Assembly: GCF_036711975.1 (NCBI RefSeq)
Contig: NC_091976.1
Coordinates: 11,098,001 to 11,162,000 of the forward strand
Reading direction: 5' to 3'
DNA: 64,000 bases
Source: Onthophagus taurus
Lineage: Eukaryota > Arthropoda > Insecta > Coleoptera > Scarabaeidae
The position numbers and the translations under genes were made by a program. This document shows, one piece after another, positions 45,117-54,313 of this stretch. The notes beneath the pieces were generated by a model, which worked only from the letters and a program-made list of their open reading frames with translations, did no database searches and had not been told where the DNA came from. Within the stretch, counting starts at the first letter, position 1, and each line of letters begins with the position of its first letter.

Positions 45117-46020
45117 AGTAGATAAATAATGAGAGTTCTGGACCGGAAGTTAATCCCCCATCCCCCTAATCCCCCATGACGTCACTTCCGGTGTGATGAC
45201 GTCACTTCCGGTGTCATCCCACTTCCGGTGTCTTGTCACTTCCGGTGTCATCTTCAACCCCATGTTAGTGCCCTAATGGTCCCTTCAACCCCTTCATCCC
45301 CCTATTAGTGCCCTATTGACCCCCTTCAACCCCATGTTAGTGCCCTAATGGCCCCCTTCAACCCCTTCTCCCCCCTCTTAGTGCCCTATTGGCCCCCTTC
45401 AACACCATGTTAGTGTCCTAAAGGTCCCCTTCAACCCCTTCACCCCCCTCTTAGTGCCCTTACCGCCCTAATGGCTCCCTACTACCCCGCTTCAACCCGC
45501 TACGATAGGGGATGATGTTCTAGTGTCCTAATGGCTCCCTGCAACCCACATCAACCCCAAGCATCCCCCTACGATAGGGGACAACGCTCTAGCGCCCTAA
45601 CGGTCGGTTAAATTTTTTTTAATTTATTTTTTTTTTTTTTTCTTGCCAACGCTCAGGATCGAACCCGGGCTGTCTGGTTGAGAGTCGGGCGTCTTGCACG
45701 CTAGGCTACCGAAGGAAATGAGTTAAAAGTGTTTAAATAACGTTCAAGTAGAGATGACGACGGCGCTCATACGTTTATCAGCGGAAGTTAATCCCCCGCG
45801 GAGCGATGACAAATACGACGACGACGACGATGACGTCGACGATCGTATGCTTATCAGCGGAAGTTAATCCCCCGCGGAGCGATGACTTAATTGAAATAAT
45901 ACTTACCTTAAAATAGGTTATTTATTATTATTGATTGATTGATTGATGGTAGGAGGAAAAGACAATCACAAAAAATTAAAGTTAATACATATATTAAAAA
46001 TTTTAATTTAAATTAAACAT
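45117..46020. repeat. Left TIR of Maverick C
   Basis: From the tip: ETS/CRE motifs (TGACGTCACTTCCGG at 45177-45191 and 45197-45211), a GC-rich tandem array (45222-45600) of CCTTCAACCCC...TTAGTGCCCTAATGG units, a tRNA-like segment, then two copies of CGGAAGTTAATCCCCCGCGG separated by a CGACGACGA microsatellite, and TGATTGATTGATTGATGG. The inner half is matched inverted at 63665-64000. Confidence 0.85.
45642..45714 (-). ncRNA. tRNA-Glu-like sequence in the TIR (pseudo-tRNA or SINE head)
   Basis: On the minus strand TAGCCTAGCGTG is a near-perfect pol III A box and GGGTTCGATCC a B box. The anticodon-loop-like CTCTCAA would give CUC (Glu). Acceptor, anticodon and T stems pair poorly, so it is not a sound tRNA. 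An A-rich tail follows on that strand (the T run at about 45610-45641), as in a tRNA-derived SINE. The inverted partner is at 63963-64000, truncated. Confidence 0.5.
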
Positions 46021-46139
46021 GCCCAAAATGATAAAAATATACAGACAGCGCTTGTGGCAACATCGATCAAAGTACAGAGAATTTCGGCGGAGAAAGATAG
46101 TAAACTATTTAAACATTTACCCATTGTGTAGCAGTTTAA

Positions 46140-46448
46140 TTACAAAAGTATAAATTTCAATCGTTCGGTATATCCTTCATAGATTAATCCAAGCTTAATC
46201 GAATCGAGTTGGTCTTGTCCGTTTATGATATCTTTCCAAATGCGATCAGCGTAAAGGGGTGGTAAATATACCCTAATGTGCTCCAATTCTGCCAGAAGGT
46301 CTTGATACGAATCTGGGTCTTGCGTGAAACGTATCACCCGATACACTCTATTCTTCTCTAACGACGAAATTGGAACTTTAGGTTTGTTCGCGCTTATACT
46401 TAAGGCATTTAAAGCTTGTATCGCAACAATCAAATCGCGTTGGGACAT
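46140..46448 (-). CDS. Small conserved Maverick protein, 102 aa (paralogue of the next gene)
   Basis: Reads ISSLEKNRVYRVIRF, then LLAELEHIRVYLPPLYADRI and LGLIYEGYTERLKF. The arrangement (SSL...Y...LELE...VYLP...Y.G) matches the genes at 46757 and 26812, though diverged. Function unknown; a beta-barrel nucleic-acid-binding fold is a guess. An upstream repeat shared with its neighbour shows that it arose by tandem duplication. Confidence 0.6.
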   Translation of the reverse strand: MSQRDLIVAIQALNALSISANKPKVPISSLEKNRVYRVIRFTQDPDSYQDLLAELEHIRVYLPPLYADRIWKDIINGQDQLDSIKLGLIYEGYTERLKFILL

Positions 46449-46579
46449 ATCGTAACGCTAGACGTCGACTGAAATATAAAACGGTAGCGATATATAATAT
46501 ATATGGGAGAAGATAAAAATTACATAAGCGCCATCTATATTACAATAGGTCGCACATACATTTCAGATAACGCTCAATG

Positions 46580-46745
46580 GGAGACGACGTCGACGATCGT
46601 ATGCTTATCAGCGGAAGTTAACCCCCGCGGAGCGATGACTTAAAATATGTTCTTTATTATTGATTGAGGGTAGGAGGAAGAGAAAATCACGAAAAATTAA
46701 AGTTAATACATATATTAAAAATTTAAATTTCAATTAAACATAATT
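46580..46745. repeat. Internal copy of a TIR segment
   Basis: CGATCGTATGCTTATCAGCG, GGAAGTTAACCCCCGCGGAG and GTAGGAGGAAGAGAAAATCA repeat the 45840-46020 segment in the same order. The two copies bracket the 46140 gene. Confidence 0.75.
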
Positions 46746-46756
46746 AACGGATAAGA

Positions 46757-47236
46757 TTAGTCTGTACCGTTCACGACATCGGTCGCTAAATTGTAATAGA
46801 AACCACCTTGGTTACGTTCATGAAGAGGGGCCCGTGCTGCCCCATGATATCGTCTGCTGACGGGTGTGGACACTTCCGGAACAGTATGGGCCACCACCAA
46901 ATTTTCAGCGACGTCCGCTACCGGAGAAGGAATCATATGAATTTTCTGATCGAATCGGATTAAATTCACATGATTCTGTTTCCCGAAATCCCTCTTTCCG
47001 AGATATACTAAAGACATCCTATCGAGGGACCGTAACTCTTCATCAGTTATAGCTTCGGCAATTCTCAACGGTAAATATACCGCAAAACCATCTTCCAACT
47101 CAACAATAACGTAGGGCCATTTGTTCGATGTGATTCTTTTAGCTCTCACAATCGGGTAAGGATGATCGATTTGTAGCGAAGAAAGCGAACGTTTCAATGG
47201 GAAAACGTATGAACCCAAAAGATTTAGACGAGACAT
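46757..47236 (-). CDS. Conserved Maverick protein, 159 aa
   Basis: Starts MSRLNLLGSYVFPLKRS and contains YPIVRAKRI, VIVELEDGFAVYLPLRIAEA and MSLVYLGKRDFGK, colinear with the 107-aa protein of Maverick P (MSRLSQLGQC...). It has an extra C-terminal tail of about 60 residues. It lies next to the TIR here and next to the terminus in Maverick P, so the gene is a stable terminal companion. Function unknown. Confidence 0.7.
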   Translation of the reverse strand: MSRLNLLGSYVFPLKRSLSSLQIDHPYPIVRAKRITSNKWPYVIVELEDGFAVYLPLRIAEAITDEELRSLDRMSLVYLGKRDFGKQNHVNLIRFDQKIHMIPSPVADVAENLVVAHTVPEVSTPVSRRYHGAARAPLHERNQGGFYYNLATDVVNGTD

Positions 47237-47321
47237 GTTATCAGTATGAACGGCTACCTCGGACTACATTGAAATTACAGCAGGGGTAGTAATTACCCTA
47301 AGTTAAAAAGATGCGCGCGCA

Positions 47322-47582
47322 TCAGTGAATCCACCAATTAGAAAATCTAAATTCTAAAAACCGCAAAATACCCTTGAAGTAAGGGAGTAGCTCCCTCATT
47401 ATTGCATCATCCCTATCGCTGTCGTAAATCGAATTAGATTGATGTAAATTAAAAAGATGTAATTTAAAATAAATAAAATAATTTAACGTAATTATCACTA
47501 GAATAAAAATCTCGCAACCGTTAAATGGGGTTAATGTGGTTAGATAAAGATTACGAATTCTCGACTTTTCGCTTAAATACAA
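47322..47582 (-). CDS. Possible small membrane protein, 86 aa
   Basis: One hydrophobic stretch (IFILVIITLNYFIYF). No relative recognised. A short AT-rich frame that may be chance. Confidence 0.2.
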   Translation of the reverse strand: MYLSEKSRIRNLYLTTLTPFNGCEIFILVIITLNYFIYFKLHLFNLHQSNSIYDSDRDDAIMRELLPYFKGILRFLEFRFSNWWIH

Positions 47583-47641
47583 TAGTTTTAAATTAAGGAG
47601 TTTAGTATCATTTAACTTGTTTTACGTTAACATATACTACA

Positions 47642-48264
47642 ATGGCTTTGATCAACGCACCTTCACTGAAAGATTTGGCTCAAACGAAAATCAATTTAAA
47701 CATATCGAAACGTCTACATGTACTATCACTCAAAGAATACTTGCCGTGGAAAGTAGTGTTAGAGTTATGGAACACGTGGTTCCAGGATAATTGGTTCGAG
47801 CTTGGGGCGCATAAAAAATGTTCCGATGATGTGGACGTGAGGTGTATTACAATGGAGGTGTTTAATAGAAGGCTCAATCATAAGTTACAATGCGCCATCT
47901 TTAGAAATGTTGAAATTTTCAGGTAAATTAGAAATTAAAATATAGCCTTTAAAGATAATTGAAATGTTAATAATATTTTAGCGATGAAATTTTCAATCAA
48001 ATAAATGGGGATGGAGTAGTATACGTGAGGATATTATTCGATCAAACTAAACACGGGCGTGTATGCTGCGATTGTTGGGATATGTTCGATTGGGAGCTTA
48101 GATTTGGTTATTTAGGAAATAAAGAAGGATTTCAACGAAAACCACTAAACACCGTAATTGGGGGGTTTCAAATTATAAATAAGAGCGAATTCATTGAGCT
48201 AGTGGAAAGCGACAAAATGTGGTGCACGTTCTGCTTGAAGCGCCCAAATTTTCGAGTAAGTTAA
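47642..48264 (+). CDS. Spliced Maverick gene, 187 aa, Cys-rich C-terminus, unrecognised
   Basis: Exon 1 (47642-47922) and exon 2 (47982-48264) join across a 59-nt intron with AG|GTAAAT donor and ATTTTAG acceptor, keeping the frame (EIF|SDEIF). The N-terminus reads MALINAPSLKDLAQ. Exon 2 holds VCCDCWDMFDWELRFGYLG and MWCTFCLKRP, two CxxC pairs that could form a zinc site. Each exon frame alone ends or starts abruptly, which supports splicing. No family recognised. It lies between the terminal genes and the integrase. Confidence 0.6.
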
Positions 48265-49346
48265 AGAGTAGAATGTTCCGAAGTTGTATACCAATTTTTA
48301 ATGGCAGAAGTAGCTCGTTATTAAATCAATAGAAAAGGATATTGTAATAGTGTATAAAAATATCATTAAGAGCACGTTTTACTGGAAATAGACTAATTTC
48401 AAATTAAATTTAAAGTTTTAAATAATGTAGGTATATTATTTTTAAAATAAGCTTGTAAGTTAAATATAAAAGATAAGTTAGTTTATTATAAATAAGGCAT
48501 ACTTTTTTAAATAAATAATTTTTTGTAATATAAGCAATTGTTTGATATTTTTAAATAATCCAAACGCATTGAGGAATTAATATTAAATAACTCTTTAAAG
48601 ATATATGTATGGGGGGGGGGATGGAGATTTGATAAAGAAAACAAATTAAATTCAGGTCAGCGCATTTTAATCTAAATAAATTAAAATTAATATAAATATA
48701 AATATAATAACAATTTAAAATGAATAAACTCACATTCTAATCTAACCTATATAATATGGAGACATACGTCCCTATATCTCGGTAAAACAGGCCCGACTCT
48801 AGGGGCATAAAGCCCCTCGGGCAATTGTATCTGAGTAGTTTTCTCGATAGAAATATCGATAACGGCACCCTCTAAATTTAAAGATATAAATTAAAATAAT
48901 GAATGAAATTAAACCTTTGTATTGAGACTTACTTTTAAATGGGGAGGCAGGAGCCTCCCCGCTGTCTCCTCGATAAATATTTTCGCTGAAAAAATATGAA
49001 TTTTAAACTCAAAACTTAAACTTTAACAATTTAGAGTTCACCTCTCTGATTAGACATCTTAACAGAAAATGCGTTAAAACGATTTTGCATAAGGTTTTAT
49101 GCAGTAAACCCTTATCTAATGTGGGTTCCTAAGGAAAAAAACTTGGGTGCAACGTTCTTATGCTGCTGCTGCTGCAAACCCTTATCAAATGTGGTTTCTT
49201 AATAAAAAAGAAACTTGAGTAAAATTCCATAAAATATACGTTTAAAAATTAAATTTTATTTAAAAAAATAATTCACATCGATATAAAAAATTTTATGATA
49301 TATCTTTATTTGATATCCAAGAATTATGGGATGAATCGAATCCTAA
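48265..49346. other. Non-coding region upstream of the integrase 3' end (Maverick C)
   Basis: Colinear with 41800-42860 of Maverick D. Holds the GCCCG...CGGGC hairpin (48791-48822), a G10 run near 48612, AAACCCTTATC...TTCTTAA units (about 49106, 49176) and a short GCTGCTGCTGCTG run. No gene. Confidence 0.6.
48791..48822. repeat. Conserved GC hairpin, Maverick C copy
   Basis: Same stem-loop as 42089-42124 with one change in the non-paired CTCTA side. Conservation of the hairpin inside diverged AT-rich flanks hints at selection. Confidence 0.6.
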
Positions 49347-50231
49347 CTATTTTACGTACAACTTATCCTTCTTCCTCTTCAACACCTTTTCAACGAGGTA
49401 AACGTTAGGTTGGACAGTCCTTTGAAGTTCGAATTCGTAAAAAGCGCCTTTAATCGGCTGGCCACGCACATCCTCCAATAAATATGAAATTGGATTTGTG
49501 ATATTCACTTTAACGATTTTAAACAATTCGGCGGTCCAGTTGGGCAGATATCCTTTATCAAACACATGTTTATATTTACTGATACGAACAGCGTCTCCAA
49601 CTCTAAACTTTCCTCTGCCGGCAATTTTAATATGATTGTACACTGTATCGAGAAGTTTATTCTCTACAGATTTCGAATTTATTTCAGACGGTTTCATTTT
49701 CGTAGTCGAATGTTTCGTACTGTTATATCGAGATGTTATATCCTCCAATAGGTGCACCCATTTATGATTTCCATATAGACTGAAGAACTTGTAGATTCTT
49801 TGTTTCACGGTTCGAATTACACGTTCAGCCATCGACGCTTTCATAACGCTATACGATGAAAAATGATTAATTTTAAAATCCGACATCAACCGTTTAAATT
49901 GACTGTTGTAGAACTCTTTGCCCTGATCGGTTTGTAGATTTCGAGGACCGCGACCGTCGCCTGTGAGAATTGAGCGTAGCGCTGCGGTGACGTCCGTAGA
50001 ATTTTTACTTTATAACGTACGCGTCCAAAGAAACTTGGAGAAACAGTCTATAACCACTAATATATATTTATATCCGGAATTCAATTTGGGAAACTCAATC
50101 ATTTCAATTAGATCCGCCTGCCATAGATCATCGATCCCCTTCAGGATGGTTCTTCGTCTAGCGAAAATACGTCTAGCGGGGCGATGGAGCTCCTCCACAA
50201 TCACACGTTTCGCATCTGACACCTTCTCCAT
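49347..50231 (-). pseudogene. Integrase of Maverick C, nonsense plus frameshift
   Basis: DLWQADLIEMIEF (first Asp) is in the 50231-50010 frame, which ends at TAA after WTRTL, where Maverick D has Lys. TDQGKEFYN lies between the frames; a 2-bp insertion relative to D (CTCACAGGCGAC against CTCACCGAC) shifts the frame near 49955. The 49889-49347 frame has SMAERVIRTVK (Glu) and the C-terminal VGDAVRISKYKHVFDKGY and FYEFEL region, ending KLYVK. It is inactive as written. Confidence 0.88.
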
Positions 50232-50239
50232 TGTGACAA

Positions 50240-51208
50240 TTAAGGTTTGAGACCAACCTTTTTCTCTAATATATCAAGTCGGGAAAATATGGCGGAATCC
50301 ATGAGGTCAACTCGCGACTTTTGCGCACCGATCGACTGTCGTATATTCGATATGAGCGTATCAATCACCGATAGACGATTTGTAATGCGATTTAGATTTA
50401 AAGGTATATCGGTGTTTACCGTTTTAATTAGCGATGCGACCTGCCCAGTCTTTGATGGGTCTAATAAATTCGATACATCTTCGATATTCGATTTGTTAAG
50501 CTTTACTTGATTTAACAACTTTGAGAATTCCATTTTAATCGCGTCCCCCAACTTTGTTAATCGATCGGAAAGTTGAGTTAAATCACCAGAGACGTCCGAG
50601 TAATTTCGATTAATAACATCTGTGAACTTTGTCGCCGTATCAGTTAATTCATTGGAAATGTCGGTAATTTTTACATCGCCAACATCAATTTTAGCATTCA
50701 GATTGTTAATATCGGACACCCAGTGCGATTTTAAATTTAAAATCTGATCCTCGATCGCTTCGATTGAAGGCTTTAAATTTCCGGAAACTTGAAGATCAAT
50801 ATATTTCTTGCTGGCATCAATTTCATCACGTAGGGTTTCAATCACCGACGTAACTTGTCTGGATCTAAATCCCAAATGTTCAACCTCCGATTTTAAATTG
50901 GAATGATAATCCCTACTGGTTCGCAATCTCTTACTTATTGAATCGAACATACGTTTATACTCCGTATCGTTTGTCTTAAACATCTCATCTACATATGCTT
51001 TTATAACGCAATCGTTTTCTAACGATGGACTTTGTACATTACTAAGTTTACGTCCCTGCATATCATAATCCCCAGATGAGGTTAACGGTAATCCAACCCC
51101 CCGCTGAGACGTTCCGGCTTCATCAATTATTCTACCCCATGAAGATGCGTGCAACGTACGTCCGAATTTATCGATACTGATAATACCACCAACACCACCT
51201 CCAAACAT
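50240..51208 (-). CDS. Fibre-like coiled-coil protein, 322 aa
   Basis: An intact frame. The N-terminus (MFGGGVGGIISIDKFGRTLH) is Gly-rich. Residues ~55-75 read MQGRKLSNVQSPSLENDCV followed by KAYVD, like the head of phage tail-fibre shafts. The rest is heptad-rich coiled coil (LKSEVEHLG, VIETLRDEI, LTQLSDRLTKL). It probably trimerises as a vertex fibre or other virion appendage; inferred from structure and position between integrase and p339. Confidence 0.7.
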   Translation of the reverse strand: MFGGGVGGIISIDKFGRTLHASSWGRIIDEAGTSQRGVGLPLTSSGDYDMQGRKLSNVQSPSLENDCVIKAYVDEMFKTNDTEYKRMFDSISKRLRTSRDYHSNLKSEVEHLGFRSRQVTSVIETLRDEIDASKKYIDLQVSGNLKPSIEAIEDQILNLKSHWVSDINNLNAKIDVGDVKITDISNELTDTATKFTDVINRNYSDVSGDLTQLSDRLTKLGDAIKMEFSKLLNQVKLNKSNIEDVSNLLDPSKTGQVASLIKTVNTDIPLNLNRITNRLSVIDTLISNIRQSIGAQKSRVDLMDSAIFSRLDILEKKVGLKP

Positions 51209-51220
51209 GTCCGTAGTAAT

Positions 51221-52237
51221 TTATTTGATAACGTTGATTTCTTTAAGCTCCTCCACAATATACGCAATCTTGTTTCTATGCGAATTGTTTCCGGCCGCAT
51301 ACGATGCATGCAACAATCGCAATCGATCTACCAATTCGTTAACATCATCCCAGTATTTATACTGAATCCGATTGGAATTAACCTCTAGACCTGACCCTGC
51401 GGTTTCACCCGCGCTGCTAAATAGCGGTTTAATTATTTTAATATATTTTTCAGAACGATTACTCGCTATGGGACCGGTATAATTCTGTTTATGGGCTCCC
51501 GTATACGTTAGAATCTCTTTATACTTGCGAAGATCCTCTTCCGTAAAATTTTTAGGTGCTTTCAATTGTATGAGCTCGTATAAACCCGAGCTGGTTGGAA
51601 TATTTAATTTACCACCGTCAAGTGATATGTGAGCGTCGGTAAATTCAACAGGTTTTGAACCGATCTTCCATCCATCTGTTTTAGAATCGTACCTTATACC
51701 CATTCTGAGATCAATTGAATCCCGTTTGCCGTACATATAATATAAATTTCTAATTCCGACGGGTAGCCTTCCAATAGGTATACGCTCTAATTTTGCATCG
51801 GGTTTCGTCAACGTTGACGTTGAAGGGGATTTTGATACATCAGCTCCCAAATTTTCAATCATTTGCGAACCCTTGGGAATTACGGTCGGACTTTTAACCT
51901 CAAATTTATCAACATCTTCATCACTAAACTTTATCTCTTTAATTTCGCCCTTAACTGTTTTCTATTGAGCCCTTCGATGCAATTTTATCGGTACCTTTAC
52001 GTCATCCAATTTTTTTGATATATCCTTCAAAGTATCGCTTAACGGTCGGTGGAGTTTAGCTATAAGCGCGTCATCGCGTTCCTGGCCTAGTCTAATCGCC
52101 AGGCGTTTACGCTTTATCGCATTCGTGATGTTTACTATAGCTCTATCACGTTCGGCGTTTGACCGCTTGCCTACTTTATTTTGTTTACTACTACTACTAT
52201 AAGTGGCCATCGATGATAATGGTGATGATGACCTCAC
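51221..52237 (-). pseudogene. p339 conserved Maverick protein with one in-frame amber codon
   Basis: One frame of 339 codons interrupted by TAG at 51962-51964 (after KLHRRAQ). The N-terminal block NAIKRKRLAIRLGQERDDA and the C-terminal GLYELIQLKAPKNF, NAH-like GAHKQNYTG and YWDDVNELVDRLRLLH match the intact 359-aa protein at 10202. Function unknown. A lone nonsense codon in an otherwise clean frame suggests recent decay, though readthrough cannot be excluded. Confidence 0.75.
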
Positions 52238-52268
52238 ACAAACGCATGTAAAATAGCAATGCGTCTTT

Positions 52269-53009
52269 TCAATCTGGGTAGATGTATTTATCCATGCCTA
52301 TACGATATCTACCATCCTTAATTTCAAAGTCTTTCATTATAATTAATGGGTTATATTTACCGTCGTTCCAACAGCGTCTACACATCTCTTTAAATTCTTC
52401 AAACCTCATATCGGTATTTACATGTTCGTCGTACACATGTTTCAAATTCACCTCATCCTGCTTGAAAAGCACTAACACGTTAGCGTTATCCCGAATTAGA
52501 TGGTTAGGTATACGCGTATAGGTCAGTGTAAGGTAGAAAGAGTCTACGTTTCTATGTCTACCCATAGAAAAATACGCTCGAATTTTATCCTGCTTATCGC
52601 ACGCCACATCATCGAATATAAAAATTGAATTCTCCTTAGCTTCATTCGGATCCACTACGGCGTCATTATCGCTGAATCGACAGAATCCAATTTCCGGAAG
52701 TCGATTCAAAACTAAACTTAAAAGTTCATATTTCGGTTGCTCCAGTGACTTTGAGTAAATGTAGATATTTTCGAATGTCAGACCATTTTCATCAAATATT
52801 AGATTCAAAATTAAATTTGTCTTCCCACAGCCAGAAGGTCCGCAGACAATTGCGCGTAAACTGTTGGGTATTAAATCGCTATGTCTACGCTTCGTCTCCG
52901 TTGCTGATACCAGTCGATCGAGATCAGTCAATGGCATAGTTAGAGAAGGGTGTTTCACTACACGCATGTTGTCAAAAATTGACTGAGACTCTAACGTATC
53001 TGCACGCAT
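52269..53009 (-). CDS. DNA-packaging ATPase (FtsK/HerA, A32-like), intact
   Basis: Walker A GPSGCGKTN, Walker B SIFIFDDVACD, then AYFSMGRHRNVDSFYL and NANVLVLFKQDEVNLKH. Ends KYIYPD. The first ATG (53009) lies near the TATA-like block; the ATG at 52967 (MRVVKHPS) aligns with the Maverick B start and is an equally good start. It pumps the element DNA into capsids. Divergent from the PLA2 gene. Confidence 0.9.
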   Translation of the reverse strand: MRADTLESQSIFDNMRVVKHPSLTMPLTDLDRLVSATETKRRHSDLIPNSLRAIVCGPSGCGKTNLILNLIFDENGLTFENIYIYSKSLEQPKYELLSLVLNRLPEIGFCRFSDNDAVVDPNEAKENSIFIFDDVACDKQDKIRAYFSMGRHRNVDSFYLTLTYTRIPNHLIRDNANVLVLFKQDEVNLKHVYDEHVNTDMRFEEFKEMCRRCWNDGKYNPLIIMKDFEIKDGRYRIGMDKYIYPD

Positions 53010-53058
53010 ATATATATAAAGGTCCCGGTTATGTTTGAAATTGCATCACTTGAGAGTA
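52968..53058. promoter_or_regulatory. Divergent ATPase/PLA2 promoter of Maverick C
   Basis: CATATATATATAAAGG (53008-53023) is a strong TATA block between divergent genes. The arrangement repeats that at 9399-9491. A TTG at 53035 would extend the PLA2 frame; I prefer the ATG at 53059. Confidence 0.55.
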
Positions 53059-53934
53059 ATGCTCGCTCAAGGTAACACATCAACAGTAGCTTCAATTCGA
53101 GGTGGAGGAATTTTAAATTCAATTATCAACAAACTCCCCGTAGAGTTACACATTCCCGGATATCAATTTTGCGGGCCCGGAACAAAGTTGGATAAACGCT
53201 TGGCACGAGGTGAAAAAGGCATAAATCCGCTAGATCGCTCCTGTAGAGAACACGATATAGCCTATAGGGATAATAAAACATTAGATCAACGTCACGAGGC
53301 CGATAGGCGTTTAGAGGATACCGCTTGGGAAAGGGTGAAGGCGAAAGAGTCATCACTTGGTGAAAAGACTGCGGCGTGGTTAGTTACAAACGCTATGAAA
53401 GCGAAACGTAAATTAGGCATGGGGCATAAGCGTAAAGGTGGTAAAAGCCGGCGAAAACGTCGAGGTGGATCATTGAAGTCGAAAAGTGGCGGTAAACAGG
53501 TGACCTTTCAAAAGGGGATAGTTAAGCGTATAGCAAATGATTTACCGAAAAACACCGATAGTTTACGAGAAGCGGCGCGATTGGCGTTGAAAGGTGCTCG
53601 CATAGCCGTAAAGTCTGTAGGCGGAAAGCGAAAAGTTAAAATTCCACGAACAATCCCAATTCCAGTTAAACGAGGAGGAATATTACCACTTTTACCTGCG
53701 ATATTCGCCGGACTGTCAGCTCTCAGCGCACTATCCGGAGGCGCGGCCGGAGTCTATAGAGCAGTAAAGAAAACTCAAGAGGCGAAGGATAAAATGAAAG
53801 AAGCTGAGCGACTCAATAAAGCAATGGAGGACATTGCGATCGGAAAGACGGGGAATGGTATTTACATTAAAAGGTATAAAAAGGGATTGGGTATATATTT
53901 AACGAAGAAGAAGAAGACTCAAAAAAACTTTTAA
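53059..53934 (+). CDS. PLA2-domain virion core protein, 291 aa
   Basis: After MLAQGNTST comes IPGYQFCGPGTKLDKR (Ca-binding loop) and CREHDIAYRD (catalytic HD), the parvovirus-type phospholipase A2 signature reported in adintoviruses. A highly basic middle (KRKGGKSRRKRRGGS) may bind DNA. The hydrophobic Gly/Ala segment GILPLLPAIFAGLSALSAL is probably membrane-active. The C-terminus is Lys-rich, ending KKKKTQKNF. The last codons contain the slippery A AAA AAC. It should disrupt membranes on entry and coat the genome. Confidence 0.88.
   Translation: MLAQGNTSTVASIRGGGILNSIINKLPVELHIPGYQFCGPGTKLDKRLARGEKGINPLDRSCREHDIAYRDNKTLDQRHEADRRLEDTAWERVKAKESSLGEKTAAWLVTNAMKAKRKLGMGHKRKGGKSRRKRRGGSLKSKSGGKQVTFQKGIVKRIANDLPKNTDSLREAARLALKGARIAVKSVGGKRKVKIPRTIPIPVKRGGILPLLPAIFAGLSALSALSGGAAGVYRAVKKTQEAKDKMKEAERLNKAMEDIAIGKTGNGIYIKRYKKGLGIYLTKKKKTQKNF
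53922..53928 (+). promoter_or_regulatory. Candidate -1 ribosomal frameshift site
   Basis: A AAA AAC in the zero frame (CAA AAA AAC TTT TAA), two codons before the PLA2 stop. The -1 frame is the adenain frame, which is open through this point and has no upstream ATG. This is a canonical X XXY YYZ heptamer. Confidence 0.5.
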
Positions 53935-54311
53935 GGCTGCTACCCAAGAGACCTCTAACCAACTTTGATATACTACGTTACGCTAAATCTCTAAATATCC
54001 CAAAATTCCGCGGCGTCTATATGCGAAACGCATTACCAAAAGGGGGCCCTAAAACGGATGAAGCGGCGGTGGTGAATTTAGATGTACAAAGCGGAGATGG
54101 AACGCATTGGGTAGCCTATAGAAAATCCGGTAATAGAGTGTTCTATTTTGATAGTTATGGGGATCTCAAACCCCCCAAAGAACTTTTAAAGTACTTTAAA
54201 GAGACTCAAATTATATACAACCACGATAATTATCAAAAGGACAATCAGTACAATTGCGGGCATTTATGTATAAAATTCCTACTTCAAACAGGAAACGGGT
54301 CATATGTATAA
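53922..54311 (+). CDS. Adenain-like cysteine protease (capsid maturation)
   Basis: Conserved sequence starts before any ATG: RPLTNFDILRYAKSLNIPKF matches the Maverick B copy, whereas the first ATG (54021) falls inside FRGVYMRN. Catalytic motifs are GTHWVAYR (His), YFDSYGDLKPP (acidic residue) and YNCGHLCIKF (Cys). About 130 residues. Expression is likely as a -1 frameshift extension of the PLA2 protein or by splicing. Known role of the family: cleavage of virion precursor proteins. The penton ATG follows two bases after the stop. Confidence 0.82.
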   Translation, partial: KKLLRLLPKRPLTNFDILRYAKSLNIPKFRGVYMRNALPKGGPKTDEAAVVNLDVQSGDGTHWVAYRKSGNRVFYFDSYGDLKPPKELLKYFKETQIIYNHDNYQKDNQYNCGHLCIKFLLQTGNGSYV

Positions 54312-54313
54312 CG

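Noticed and set aside
45222..45600. Coding sequence in the GC-rich TIR array
   Set aside because: Tandem CCTTCAACCCC/TTAGTGCCC units with no conserved frame.
45642..45714. Functional tRNA-Glu gene
   Set aside because: A and B boxes are good, but acceptor, anticodon and T stems do not pair properly.
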